In this document: piece after piece, positions 7,646 to 16,490 of the stretch | How the letters are laid out: every line of letters begins with the position of its first letter | Numbering within the stretch: the first letter of the stretch is position 1 | Origin: Salinimicrobium tongyeongense | GTDB taxonomy: Bacteria > Bacteroidota > Bacteroidia > Flavobacteriales > Flavobacteriaceae | Assembly: GCF_026109735.1 (NCBI RefSeq) | Contig: NZ_CP069620.1 | Span: forward strand, 2,108,001-2,172,000 | Direction: 5' to 3' | Length of the DNA: 64,000 nucleotides | Notes under the pieces: generated by a model | Database searches by the model: none | Told to the model about the DNA's origin: nothing | Seen by the model: only the letters and a program-made list of their open reading frames with translations | Position numbers and translations under genes: made by a program

Positions 7646-8941
7646 TTATTTCAGAAGAAAATTCTTCAGGTCTTCGTAATCCGAAATTTGCACAGCTTTT
7701 TTTTCCTGGTGTTTCAGGTTTTCAATTTCGGGCGGGAGCGGGATCTTTTTTTCGATCACAGCTTCAATAGTTTCCAGAAACTTTACGGGGTGGGCCGTTT
7801 CGAGGAAAATTCCGTAGTGATCTTTATGGGTTTTCAGAAATTCTTTAAGCCCTAAATAGCCTACAGCACCATGTGGATCGAGCAAGTATCCCGTATTTTC
7901 AAAAACCTCTTTTACAGCCTGTTTGGTCTGGGAATCGCTAACACTGTAAGAGGATAAATTCTTTTTAAGGTCTTCAAAATTATTGCTGAAGAGCTCCAGG
8001 ATCCTTATAAAATTGCTAGGATCGCCCACATCCATAGCGTTAGAGATGGTCTGCACACTGGCGGTAGGTTCATATTTTTGCGTTTGCAAAAACCGGGTGA
8101 CCACGTTGTTCTCATTGTTGGCAGCTACAAAATGGTCAATAGGCAGCCCCATTTCTTTGGCGAGGAGCCCGGCGCAAATATTTCCGAAGTTTCCACTGGG
8201 CACCGAAAAAGCCAGTTTCTGATCTTTGTGCTTAAGCTGCCGGTAGGCCAGGAAATAGTAGAACATTTGAGGCAGCCAGCGCGCCACATTGATCGAATTG
8301 GCCGAAGTGAGTTTTTTGTGCTGCCGAATTTCTGGATCCAGAAATGCCGTTTTTACCATGTTCTGGCAGGTGTCAAAAGGCCCGTCAACCTCGAGGGCCG
8401 TGATATTTTCCCCCAGCGTGGTGAGCTGTTTCTCCTGGATCTCACTTACTTTCCCCTTTGGGTAGAGAATGACCACTTCAATGCCTTTAACCTTCAGGAA
8501 CCCACGGGCCACGGCGCCGCCGGTATCGCCCGATGTTGCTACCAGCACGGTAAGGCCTGGAAGATTGCCTTTCTTTATGAAATAGCCCAGGCTGCCCGCC
8601 ATAAATCTGGCACCCACATCTTTAAAAGCCAGGGTAGGGCCGTGAAACAGTTCGAGTACACCCACCCGGTCTTCCACAGCTTTTACCGGAAAGTCAAAAT
8701 CAAGCGTGTTTTCTATAATTTTTGAGAGTTCGGCTGGGGGGATTTCATCTTCCACATAGGGACCAATCGCTTTTTGCGCAATTTGGGTAGGTGTAAGGGA
8801 AGAGATTTGTTCAAAAAACTGCTGCGGCAGCTTTTTTATTTCCTGCGGAAAGTAAAGCCCTTTTTTTGGCCCTAGACTATTAAGCACTGCGGTTTCGAAA
8901 TTTACTTTATGGTTTTTATCGTTTAAACTGAAGTACTTCAT
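7646..8941 (-). CDS. thrC: Threonine synthase
   Basis: The 431-residue PLP enzyme turns O-phosphohomoserine into threonine, the last step of the pathway. The PLP lysine is Lys107 in LAFKDVGARF, and the phosphate-binding ATSGDTGGAVA follows near residue 135. SVPSGNFGNICAG and the C-terminal DPHGAVGYLGL are typical of the family. The start overlaps thrB by 4 bp, so it is translated as the last gene of thrA-thrB-thrC. The palindromic terminator just beyond its stop codon ends the operon. Confidence 0.96.
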   Translation of the reverse strand: MKYFSLNDKNHKVNFETAVLNSLGPKKGLYFPQEIKKLPQQFFEQISSLTPTQIAQKAIGPYVEDEIPPAELSKIIENTLDFDFPVKAVEDRVGVLELFHGPTLAFKDVGARFMAGSLGYFIKKGNLPGLTVLVATSGDTGGAVARGFLKVKGIEVVILYPKGKVSEIQEKQLTTLGENITALEVDGPFDTCQNMVKTAFLDPEIRQHKKLTSANSINVARWLPQMFYYFLAYRQLKHKDQKLAFSVPSGNFGNICAGLLAKEMGLPIDHFVAANNENNVVTRFLQTQKYEPTASVQTISNAMDVGDPSNFIRILELFSNNFEDLKKNLSSYSVSDSQTKQAVKEVFENTGYLLDPHGAVGYLGLKEFLKTHKDHYGIFLETAHPVKFLETIEAVIEKKIPLPPEIENLKHQEKKAVQISDYEDLKNFLLK

Positions 8942-9861
8942 GATATAATTTTTACGCCTTCATTCCCTATTTTTGAGAGGTGAAGATCAAAGTCGATTTC
9001 CTTTTCCTGATAGTATTTCTGAATAGCTGCGCCGGTTTTTTTTGCTGCAGCCTCGCCTTTGCACAAAGCAAATACCGAAGGGCCAGAGCCCGAAATCCCA
9101 AATCCCAAAGCACCGCTTTCAAGGGCGATAGCCTTAAGGTCGTCAAAAAAGGGAATGAGAATGGAACGCACCGGTTCTACAATTTCATCTTTGAGGCTTC
9201 TGCCCAAAAGTTCGTAGTCATTTGAATACAGGGCACTTACAAATGCCCCCAGATTGTCCCATTGTTTTACCGCTTTTTGAAGGCTGATATTCTGCCTGAT
9301 AATAGAGCGCGAATCCATGGTCTTTACCTCTATTAACGGGTGCAGGATCACCATGCGCAAATCTTGCGGAGAGGGCAGGGGAATTACTTCCAGCGGCTCG
9401 TAACTTCTTATGAGGTTAAAGCCGCCCAAAAGTGCCGGTGCCACATTATCGGCATGGGCATTTCCGCTGGCAAGGCGTTCCCCTTCCATAGCAAAAGGGA
9501 TGAGTTCTTCGGGTGAAAAAGGTTCTTTAAGGAGTTTGTTGGCGGCAAAAACGGCTCCTGCCGAGCTGGCTGCACTGCTGCCAATGCCGCTTCCGGCTTT
9601 GATTTTTTTATAGATCCCTATATCAAAACCCTGTTGTGAACCCAGCTTCTTCAGCAGCGCACGAACGGCCACTCCTGCTACATTTTTATCTGCTTCCAAA
9701 GGAAGGTCCTGCCCGGTGATCATGGTAATTCTGATCTCGCCGCTGGAATTCTTCCGAAGCAGCATTTCATCGCCTATAGATTCCAGGCAGCAGCCCAAAA
9801 CGTCAAATCCGCAGGATAAATTTGCAACAGTTGCCGGAGCAAATACTTTGATTTCTTCCAT
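8938..9861 (-). CDS. thrB: Homoserine kinase
   Basis: The 307-residue GHMP-family kinase phosphorylates homoserine with ATP. The N-terminal FAPATVANLSCGFDVLGCCL is the family substrate/ATP region, KIKAGSGIGSSAASSAGAV at 87-103 is the glycine-serine phosphate loop, and GALGFGISGSGPSVFAL is the C-terminal motif. It starts 3 bp after the stop of thrA and overlaps thrC by 4 bp, which fixes its place in the operon. Confidence 0.96.
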   Translation of the reverse strand: MEEIKVFAPATVANLSCGFDVLGCCLESIGDEMLLRKNSSGEIRITMITGQDLPLEADKNVAGVAVRALLKKLGSQQGFDIGIYKKIKAGSGIGSSAASSAGAVFAANKLLKEPFSPEELIPFAMEGERLASGNAHADNVAPALLGGFNLIRSYEPLEVIPLPSPQDLRMVILHPLIEVKTMDSRSIIRQNISLQKAVKQWDNLGAFVSALYSNDYELLGRSLKDEIVEPVRSILIPFFDDLKAIALESGALGFGISGSGPSVFALCKGEAAAKKTGAAIQKYYQEKEIDFDLHLSKIGNEGVKIIS

Positions 9862-9864
9862 GGC

Positions 9865-12312
9865 CTATTTTTTTCCGATCCTTATTATGTCGGCAAAGAT
9901 CCCGGAGGCGGTAACATCGGCACCGGCACCTGCGCCTTTCACGATCAATGGCTGCTGGCTGTAGCGATCGGTAAAGAAAAGTACGATGTTGTCACTGCCG
10001 CTCAGATTATAGAACGGATGCTCTGGCCCCACTTGTTGCAGCCCCACACTGGCCTCGCCGTTTTCAAGCTGGGCCACATATTTTAACTGGGCATTGTTCT
10101 GGGCAGCATGGTCATAGATCTCTTTGAATTTAGATTCGTCTTTCTTCAGTATCTCAAAGAATTCTTCATTAGAACCGGCTTCAAGGCTCTCTTGAGAAAG
10201 AAAACTCTTGTTTTCTATATCTTCAAGTTCCATCTGGAGTCCGCTTTCGCGGGAAAGGATGAGTATTTTCCGGGCCACATCAACGCCACTCAGGTCAATA
10301 GTGGGATCGGGTTCGGTATAGCCTTCTTTCATGGCTTTTTCCACCACCTTGTAAAATGGTTCTGTGGCATCATAGTTATTGAAAACAAAATTGAGGCTAC
10401 CCGAAAGCACCGCCTGAATTTTAGTAATTCTATCCCCCGAAGCCACGAGGTTCTTAAGCGTGTCTATAATGGGCAGGCCGGCACCCACGTTGGTTTCGTA
10501 TAAAAAGGAAGCCCCGTATTCGCGTGATAGATCCTGCAGTCTTGAATAGCTTTTGAATTCCTGCGAACAGGCGATCTTGTTACAGGTCACTACCGAAATG
10601 GAGTGGGAGAGGTACTTCTCGTATAAAGAGGAGATCTCGGGGCTGGCTGTATTGTCAACAAAAATGCTGTTGCGAAGGTTGAGGGATTTTACCTGCTCAA
10701 AAAAGGCATTTTTGTCACCCTTTTCCCCGTTTTCAAGAAGTTCCTTCCAGTGGGTAAGATCGAGTCCGTTCTCGTCGAACACCATTTTCCGGGAGTTGGA
10801 GAGGCCAAGTACCCTCACTTTAAGCCGAAGCTTGTCCAGGAGGTAGGTTTCCTGATTTTTTAACTGGTTGAGCAGTTTGCTGCCCACGTTGCCCACCCCG
10901 GTAATGAAGAGGTTGAGCTCTTTGGAAGGCACTTCAAAGAATTGTTCGTGAAGCACATTCAATGCCTTGTTCACATCTTTTCTGGCAATCACGGCCGAAA
11001 TGTTGCGTTCTGAAGAGCCCTGCGCGATCGCCCTGATGTTAATATTGTTATTGCCCAGCGCACTGAACATCTTTCCGCTTAGCCCGTGATGGCTCTTCAT
11101 GCGGTCGCCTACCAGCGCAACAATGGCGATATCATCTTCAATTTCCATACTTTTAATTTTCCCCGACTGTATCTCTACCTCAAATGCTTCATTGAGCGCA
11201 TCTTTTGCAGCCTGGGCTTCATCCTCTTTTAGGGCAAGGCAAATGCTGTGTTCAGAAGAAGCCTGGGTGATTAAAACCACACTGATGTTCACGTGAAATA
11301 GCGCCTCAAAACAGCGTTTTGAAAACCCGGCTACGCCTACCATGCCGCTGCCTTCAATATTGATCAGTTTTACGGCATCAATATGGGTGATGCCGGTAAC
11401 CCATCTAAAGTTTTCTTTACTTCCTTTAGAAATAAGGGTTCCGGGTTCGTTGGGGTTAAAAGTGTTTTTGATATTGATCTTGATCTCATTTTTGAGAAGG
11501 GGCTGAAGGGTGGGCGGGTACAAAACCTTTGCGCCAAAATGCGAAAGCTCCATGGCCTCTTCATATGAGATGTTTTTTAATGCATATGCCTGTGGTACTA
11601 TACTTGGGTTTGCAGTGTACATTCCGTCTACATCGGTGTAAACTTTAAGCAGTTGCAAGTTGAGCGCGCCGGCAAAGATCGCTGCCGTAAAGTCAGATCC
11701 GCCCCGGCCCAGTGTGCTGGGAACGCCCTGTTCATTGCGGGCTACAAATCCGGGTGCAACAAAGAGTTTTGCCTTGTTCTGCTTAAAAAAATCCTGGATG
11801 TTTTTGTACGTCTTGTCGTAGTGTACCTGAATTTTCTCCTGGGTATTACGGCAAACAATGAGCTCACGGCTGTCTACAAACAGCACGTCTTCTCCCAGGC
11901 TTTTAAAATATTCAGCAATAATGAGCGAGGAGAGGATTTCTCCAAACCCCGAGATCACATGCCGGGTGCGGTCAGACAATTCGTTTAGCAGGTACACCCC
12001 TTCATACAGTGTTTCCAGGCGGTTGAATTCATTCTTTACCCGGGCCAGGATCCTGCTTTGATCCTTTACCTGTATCAATTCCTTGACTACATTAAGATGT
12101 CTTTTTTCATTTTTTTCAAGCAGGTCTTTATAAGAAGCGTCTTCATTTGCGGCGAGTTCGGCCATTTGCAGGAGCTCATTGGTGACGCCGCCAAAAGCTG
12201 AAAATACAGCAATGGTATTATCGGTATTTACGTGATCTTGAACAATTTTTGCAGCGAGCTTTATATTCTTCGAAGAGGCGACAGAAGAGCCCCCGAATTT
12301 CAGGATATTCAT
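9865..12312 (-). CDS. thrA: Bifunctional aspartokinase / homoserine dehydrogenase
   Basis: The 815-residue fusion carries the first and third steps of the aspartate pathway. Residues 1-300 are aspartokinase (FGGSSVASSKNI at 6-16, GRGGSDFTA at 202-210, TDVDGMYTANP near 226). Regulatory ACT domains follow to about 460 (GMVGVAGFSKRCFEAL, IVALVGDRMKSHHG). Homoserine dehydrogenase runs from about 465 (LFITGVGNVGSKLL Rossmann turn, NVGAGLPIIDTL, EPDPTIDLSGVDVARK). The ACT domains imply feedback control by threonine. The gene leads thrABC and is preceded by a Thr/Ile/Met-rich leader peptide. Confidence 0.96.
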   Translation of the reverse strand: MNILKFGGSSVASSKNIKLAAKIVQDHVNTDNTIAVFSAFGGVTNELLQMAELAANEDASYKDLLEKNEKRHLNVVKELIQVKDQSRILARVKNEFNRLETLYEGVYLLNELSDRTRHVISGFGEILSSLIIAEYFKSLGEDVLFVDSRELIVCRNTQEKIQVHYDKTYKNIQDFFKQNKAKLFVAPGFVARNEQGVPSTLGRGGSDFTAAIFAGALNLQLLKVYTDVDGMYTANPSIVPQAYALKNISYEEAMELSHFGAKVLYPPTLQPLLKNEIKINIKNTFNPNEPGTLISKGSKENFRWVTGITHIDAVKLINIEGSGMVGVAGFSKRCFEALFHVNISVVLITQASSEHSICLALKEDEAQAAKDALNEAFEVEIQSGKIKSMEIEDDIAIVALVGDRMKSHHGLSGKMFSALGNNNINIRAIAQGSSERNISAVIARKDVNKALNVLHEQFFEVPSKELNLFITGVGNVGSKLLNQLKNQETYLLDKLRLKVRVLGLSNSRKMVFDENGLDLTHWKELLENGEKGDKNAFFEQVKSLNLRNSIFVDNTASPEISSLYEKYLSHSISVVTCNKIACSQEFKSYSRLQDLSREYGASFLYETNVGAGLPIIDTLKNLVASGDRITKIQAVLSGSLNFVFNNYDATEPFYKVVEKAMKEGYTEPDPTIDLSGVDVARKILILSRESGLQMELEDIENKSFLSQESLEAGSNEEFFEILKKDESKFKEIYDHAAQNNAQLKYVAQLENGEASVGLQQVGPEHPFYNLSGSDNIVLFFTDRYSQQPLIVKGAGAGADVTASGIFADIIRIGKK

Positions 12313-12347
12313 ATGGTTAGATTTTAAAAACTATAAATGGTTTGATG

Positions 12348-12459
12348 TCTTGTTTAAAAAACAAGATGGTATGCGGACGGAAATTATATTAGCTCACTAC
12401 CCCCAAGGGGTAATCATAATCATCGTAGAAATAGTCATCATGGCAACAGTCCCTGTTGC
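12348..12459 (-). promoter_or_regulatory. Candidate thr operon leader/attenuator region
   Basis: On the minus strand, reading toward thrA, there is first a 7-bp hairpin (12459-12443, GCAACAG/CTGTTGC). The short leader frame (12441-12397) follows, with a TACCCC/GGGGTA hairpin over its last codons, and then an AT-rich 8-bp hairpin (12366-12348, TCTTGTTT with its complement) ends 35 bp before the thrA start. A classical GC-rich stem with a U-run is not evident, so the mechanism (attenuation or translational control) is open. Confidence 0.5.
12397..12441 (-). CDS. thrL: Putative threonine operon leader peptide
   Basis: A 14-residue frame, MMTISTMIMITPWG, ends 84 bp upstream of thrA on the same strand. 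Ten of its 14 residues are Met (4), Thr (3) or Ile (3), all end-products of the aspartate branch that thrABC feeds. This is the pattern of leader peptides whose translation senses charged tRNA. An in-frame ATG at 12498 would extend it to 33 residues, but the enrichment is confined to the last 14. The peptide is presumably not functional in itself; stalling on Thr, Ile or Met codons would alter RNA folding at the overlapping hairpin. Confidence 0.55.
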   Translation of the reverse strand: MMTISTMIMITPWG

Positions 12460-12499
12460 GGAAAGAAATAGATTATATGTGGACTGTTGATTGCTCATG

Positions 12500-12796
12500 T
12501 ACGGCTAACAGTTGGTGAATATATTCAATATTTTTAATTAAAGAAACTAATCCTAATAATTTTTGCTAAAAAACTGTATGTTTTTTAAAATACCGGGGGT
12601 TTTGGGTTTACGATAGATAACTTTTCTACTAAAGGGTGTTTTGGTGTGTAAGCAGTGCCAGCAAAGAGCAGAAGCCTGTTAATAAGACTATTAAAAAAAT
12701 ATTAATTAGGTTTTTTATTAGGGTATTTAGCATAGCATTAACGGCGATTGCAATTTCATCTGGGTACTTTGAAAAAAACCTAAAAAAAGAGCTATT
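12500..12796. other. Intergenic region between thr leader and the three-repeat lipoprotein gene
   Basis: AT-rich, with no credible frame on either strand. It should contain two divergent promoters. A TACTTTG at 12765-12771, 26 bp before the lipoprotein start, resembles the flavobacterial -7 box but is one base short of TAnnTTTG. No other structure was seen. Confidence 0.4.
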
Positions 12797-13993
12797 ATGA
12801 AATTAAAGAAATTTTATCTTCTAATGTTGCCAATAATTCTAAGTCTCGGATTAGTGGCGTGTAGTGATGATGACGATGGTGGGGTAGACCCAGAACTTCC
12901 ACCAACCGGAGCTATTGTTGTAGATGAGCAGGTAACTGTGCAGGATGGTACCTTAACCATCAATTCGGTAAATATTAGTGAAGACGGTTGGGTGGTAATT
13001 CACCGTGATGATGACGGAGCACCTGTAGTGCCTGAAATTATCTCTGTTCCCAAACAAATTGATGATGGGCCTACCACTAATGTGACTATTGAGTTAAAAG
13101 ACGGGGAACAGGTACAAAACGGAGAAACCCTTTGGGTAATGCTTCACGTAGATAACGGCCAGAGCGGCGTGTATGAATTTGATACCGTTGACGGCGTTGA
13201 TGCCCCTGTGACCGATTTACAGGGAGATATCGTAACCCTGCCATTTACTGCGACTGTAGAAGGTGATGATGTATTGCTTACTGCTGCCGATCAGGATCTT
13301 GTGAACGGAGTGGTTTATGTTGAATCTATTAGCCTTGAAGAAGACGGTTGGGTGGTGATCCACGAATCTAATGCCAACGGAGACGGGCCTCAGGTTCCTG
13401 AAATCATTTCTCAGGCTGTTTATCTTGAAGCCGGTGCCTATGCTAATGTAGGTGTGCCATTGAAAGAAGACGCCACAGTTGAAGCCGGAGATGTTCTATG
13501 GGTAATGCTCCATGAAGACACCGGGGAAGAGGGTGTTTATGAATTTGACGGGGAGAATGAACTTGACAGTCCTCTTACAAAAGATGGGGACATTGTTGTT
13601 ACTTCCATTACCATCAATGATGTCACTGAGGCTGCAATGAGCGGTATGCTTACGGTAAACGACCAGCCAATCGCCGATAATACCATTACTGTTGAAGCCA
13701 TTAATGTTGATATGGACGGATGGGTTGTAGTTCACGCTTCAAATGAAGCCGGAGACGGGCCCCAGGTTCCCGAGATCATTTCTGAACCTGTTTACCTTGA
13801 AGCCGGAGACAACACCGATGTTGTGGTTACTTTTGAAGAAGACGCCAATGTTGCTGCAGGAGATACCGTTTGGGTAATGCTGCATGACGATACGGGAGTT
13901 GAAGAAGTCTATGAATTCGACAACATGAACGGGCTTGATTTGCCTCTGTTTGATGATGACGGAATCATTGTCACTCCTATCACTCTAGAGTAG
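12797..13993 (+). CDS. Lipoprotein with three tandem DUF7282-like repeats
   Basis: The 398-residue protein begins with a lipoprotein signal (LSLGLVAC, lipid-anchor Cys22) and an acidic tether SDDDDGG. Three repeats of about 120 residues follow. Each has DGWVVIH-type (at 63, 183 and 307), VPEIIS, G-x-LWVMLH and VYEFD blocks. This fits DUF7282-like domains, known mainly from archaeal and bacterial surface proteins of unknown role. The protein is very acidic. Repeats 2 and 3 are closest to each other (both GDGPQVPEIIS), suggesting a later duplication. It is monocistronic, with a terminator after it. It is probably a surface-anchored beta-rich protein; no catalytic residues are evident. Confidence 0.8.
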   Translation: MKLKKFYLLMLPIILSLGLVACSDDDDGGVDPELPPTGAIVVDEQVTVQDGTLTINSVNISEDGWVVIHRDDDGAPVVPEIISVPKQIDDGPTTNVTIELKDGEQVQNGETLWVMLHVDNGQSGVYEFDTVDGVDAPVTDLQGDIVTLPFTATVEGDDVLLTAADQDLVNGVVYVESISLEEDGWVVIHESNANGDGPQVPEIISQAVYLEAGAYANVGVPLKEDATVEAGDVLWVMLHEDTGEEGVYEFDGENELDSPLTKDGDIVVTSITINDVTEAAMSGMLTVNDQPIADNTITVEAINVDMDGWVVVHASNEAGDGPQVPEIISEPVYLEAGDNTDVVVTFEEDANVAAGDTVWVMLHDDTGVEEVYEFDNMNGLDLPLFDDDGIIVTPITLE

Positions 13994-14012
13994 TAAATAA
14001 TTGCTGATAATG

Positions 14013-14043
14013 AAAGGCTGCCGGTTTTGGCGGCCTTTTTTTT
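14013..14043 (+). terminator. Rho-independent terminator after the three-repeat lipoprotein gene
   Basis: Stem AAAGGCTGCC/GGCGGCCTTT with a short GGTTTT loop and T8, 20 bp after the stop codon. Confidence 0.88.
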
Positions 14044-14150
14044 ATTCCCAAGGTTGAATTTAAACCGGGCAGCTCCATAATCCAATACAGGCTTGATGCC
14101 AGCTACTCTCTAATACTTAAGCTGAAAATCAATAATTCGTTCCTTGTGCT

Positions 14151-14171
14151 TCAAAAATGCCATTTTAGAAG
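14151..14171. repeat. Dispersed palindrome copy
   Basis: TTCAAAAATG, then C, then CATTTTAGAA, placed between two convergent genes (three-repeat lipoprotein and DUF808). Confidence 0.65.
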
Positions 14172-14188
14172 AGTTTTTTCTGAAGCAT

Positions 14189-15064
14189 TTAGCGGGCGAT
14201 TTTTTTCCAGATGCCGGTGGCTGCTTTTATAAGGAGCAACATGAGGATGCCAACAGCCAGGCCGGTTAGTAATTCCACCACAATTCCCGGCAGGTTTGGG
14301 AAAAGTTCGTGCAGAAAATGAATATTGTGAACAAAAATTCCTCCTGAAACCAGTAGCAGCGCAATTGTGCCGATTACCGACAGGCTTTTGATGACTTTAG
14401 GGAGGGCACTCACCAGAAACGCCCCAACCTTGTCTGAAATACTGTCTTCACGATCGTTTAGGTCGATAAGTTTCGCCCCAAATTCATCCATTCTTACAAT
14501 GAGGGCCACAATGCCATAAACGCCCACTGTGGCGACTAAAGCGATAACCGTGACCACGAGGACTTGGGTCACAAGGTTCTCAGCGGCCACACTGCCAAGG
14601 GCAATGATCACAATTTCTACAGAAAGTATAAAATCGGTTACGATGGCCGATTTTATTTTCTCTTTTTCCATGCTCAAAACCTCTTCTTCAGAAAGTTTTT
14701 CGAGTTTAGGAGCTTCGGTTTCATGTTCATGAGGAAAAAAATATTCATAGATCTTCTCTGCACCTTCGTATGCCAGGTACAATCCGCCAATAATCAGGAT
14801 CACGGTCACTGCAGCGGGCAGAAAAGCGCTCAGCAAGAAAGCGAGTGGCAGGATAATCAATTTGTTCAAAAAAGAACCTTTTGTGATGGCCCAAAGTACG
14901 GGCAGCTCACGGGAAGACATGAAGCCGGAAGCCTTTTCGGCATTTACCGCGAGATCGTCGCCCAGGATTCCGGCGGTTTTCTTTCCGGCAACTTTAGACA
15001 TCATGGCGACATCGTCCATTAAGGTGGCGATATCATCTAAAAGAGCAAAAATTCCTGAAGCCAT
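14189..15064 (-). CDS. DUF808 (YedI-type) inner membrane protein
   Basis: The 291-residue protein starts MASGIFALLDDIATLMDDVA, continues with SKVAGKKTAGILGDDLAVNA and EKIYEYFFPH, and has about six hydrophobic segments (around residues 72-100, 145-165, 168-190, 228-250 and 265-285). This is the signature of the DUF808/YedI family of integral membrane proteins, whose function is not established. The neighbours give no clue. The 3' end faces the lipoprotein gene, with a palindrome copy in between. Confidence 0.88.
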   Translation of the reverse strand: MASGIFALLDDIATLMDDVAMMSKVAGKKTAGILGDDLAVNAEKASGFMSSRELPVLWAITKGSFLNKLIILPLAFLLSAFLPAAVTVILIIGGLYLAYEGAEKIYEYFFPHEHETEAPKLEKLSEEEVLSMEKEKIKSAIVTDFILSVEIVIIALGSVAAENLVTQVLVVTVIALVATVGVYGIVALIVRMDEFGAKLIDLNDREDSISDKVGAFLVSALPKVIKSLSVIGTIALLLVSGGIFVHNIHFLHELFPNLPGIVVELLTGLAVGILMLLLIKAATGIWKKIAR

Positions 15065-15192
15065 AGTGGGGTGTGTTTTTGTAGGGCAAGATAAGGGGTT
15101 TTGGAATTACCCTATAAATAGATTGGTGGTAAAGAAAAGTTATTTTTTAGGTGGTAATTTCTTCGGAAGTAAAAAGAGAATAAAAAAAGACT

Positions 15193-15218
15193 GCTCAAAA
15201 ATGACATTTTTGAGAGGT
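15193..15218. repeat. Dispersed palindrome copy
   Basis: GCTCAAAAATG, A, CATTTTTGAG plus AGGT, a perfect core palindrome, about 130 bp upstream of the DUF808 gene. The 262-bp gap around it has no other feature seen except two CTTCSGAAG motifs (15161 and 15310). Confidence 0.75.
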
Positions 15219-15325
15219 AAGCCTAAAGCTGGCTTCAGCTTAAAAAAAGTATATTACTGAAAAAGCTCTCCTAATTTACATAAACCGAAGAGCCTGAAGA
15301 CATGGTATTCTTCCGAAGAAATAGG

Positions 15326-15577
15326 CTAAAAAATAGCCCGGCCCCGCCTGTGGCTAAATTTTTCAAGCAGCTCAAGTTCACTGTCTTCGTAGGTGACTTC
15401 AGAATGATGTTGCAGGGTATCTTTGGGGGGCGATGTGCTGGGTGCCACTTCCAGCCTCATTCCCACCGGGGGTTTGCCGCAGGGGCTTAGATCGTATTCT
15501 TCCCAATCTGAAAAAAACATAGTTACTGCGGAAATGCTGATGATGGTAAAAACAATAATTCGTTCTGTAGTTTTCAT
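15326..15577 (-). CDS. Small hypothetical protein with N-terminal membrane helix
   Basis: The 83-residue frame starts MKTTERIIVFTIISISAVTMFFS, a short basic n-region plus one hydrophobic helix. It is followed by a hydrophilic part with a Pro-rich stretch (SPCGKPPVGMRLEVAPSTSPPKD) and a charged C-terminus. It could be a membrane-anchored or secreted small protein. I do not recognise it, and competing frames exist on the other strand, so confidence is limited; the proper signal-like N-terminus favours it. It lies 51 bp after another minus-strand membrane gene. Confidence 0.5.
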   Translation of the reverse strand: MKTTERIIVFTIISISAVTMFFSDWEEYDLSPCGKPPVGMRLEVAPSTSPPKDTLQHHSEVTYEDSELELLEKFSHRRGRAIF

Positions 15578-15628
15578 AACTATTAGTAGGCTTTGGTGCT
15601 GGTTTGGCTGATGTTTTTTTTAATTTTA

Positions 15629-16129
15629 TTATAGATTAGAGGGGTTTTGTTTGCTCACCGGGCTGGCATTAATGCGGCTGAAGGAGGTGAGTAAGATCTT
15701 ATAGTAGGCTCCAAGTAACAGGAGATGTACGAGGAGGTTCAAAATATCGTTCCAGAAATCGGGGAGGATAAATCCTATTTTTGCAGCAAAAAGCATGGCT
15801 GTAGCAATGATTGCGGCAATAATGAAGAAAATGACAAGGGTTTTAAGGCTCGCTACTAGGGATAGTGAAATCAGACGTTTTAGGTAATCTCTGCCGTCGC
15901 CATTCTGGTTGATCTTAAAAGTCTTGCTTATTCCCCATGAAATGGCAGCAAGGGCAATGAGCAGTTTAGCATACAGCGACCACAGCGGAACACTGGGAGT
16001 ATTTACCGGGATGTTGTTCAAAAGGGCCCAAAGTAAAAGATGGGACAGCAGGTATTTGAACGCAGTTATATCTGAAAGCTCACCCTGGGCCAGGAGCTTT
16101 TCCAGCCTTTTAATCTTAAACCAAATCAT
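15629..16129 (-). CDS. Integral membrane protein, unknown function
   Basis: The 166-residue protein has an amphipathic N-terminus (MIWFKIKRLEKLLAQGELSD) and about four hydrophobic segments: 25-40, 48-65, 88-118 (SLVASLKTLVIFFIIAAIIATAMLF in two parts) and 127-148. I see no family motif or catalytic residues. The next minus-strand frame (83 residues) begins 51 bp downstream, so the two may form a small unit. The hydrophobic pattern and length make it a real gene more likely than not. Confidence 0.65.
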   Translation of the reverse strand: MIWFKIKRLEKLLAQGELSDITAFKYLLSHLLLWALLNNIPVNTPSVPLWSLYAKLLIALAAISWGISKTFKINQNGDGRDYLKRLISLSLVASLKTLVIFFIIAAIIATAMLFAAKIGFILPDFWNDILNLLVHLLLLGAYYKILLTSFSRINASPVSKQNPSNL

Positions 16130-16490
16130 AATTTTATTTATAAATCCAAGACATACAAAAACTCTTGTGCTGTAGGGAGATCATCGGCCTTGAACCGGCA
16201 GAAGTGACAGAGAGTTGTAGGTCTAACAGCTGCAGGGAGTGCTGTTTTAATAGGGTAAAAAAGGACAGGGATGCTTCAAAAAATAATTTCCGAAAAAACC
16301 TTGCCACAAAATTTGTGACAATATAAACAGAAATTTTAAAATTTCCTGAATAGAGCAAAATTTTAACTGCTGTTTAATAGCGGGTTGCGAATATTATGGC
16401 GCAGCCGGGGATAGAGCCAGGCTCGCTTCGCCTGCCTCACGGCAGGCAGGCTGTAAGGGCCGGGAGCCAGGAGTAAAATTTGGGAGGTTC
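16130..16490. other. 361-bp intergenic region with a dispersed GC-rich repeat
   Basis: No convincing gene; a 74-codon minus-strand frame here lacks any recognisable character. Positions 16425-16453 carry a repeat (starting GCTTCGCCTGCC, with hairpin CCTGCC-TCAC-GGCAGG) that recurs in opposite orientation at 40408-40435. Confidence 0.6.

Noticed and set aside
13496-13735. 79-codon minus-strand frame inside the three-repeat lipoprotein gene
   Set aside because: It is the antisense of a repeat region; no independent support.
16134-16358. 74-codon minus-strand frame in the gap after the 166-residue membrane protein gene
   Set aside because: No signal peptide, domain or repeat pattern, and mixed hydrophobic content typical of chance AT-rich frames.
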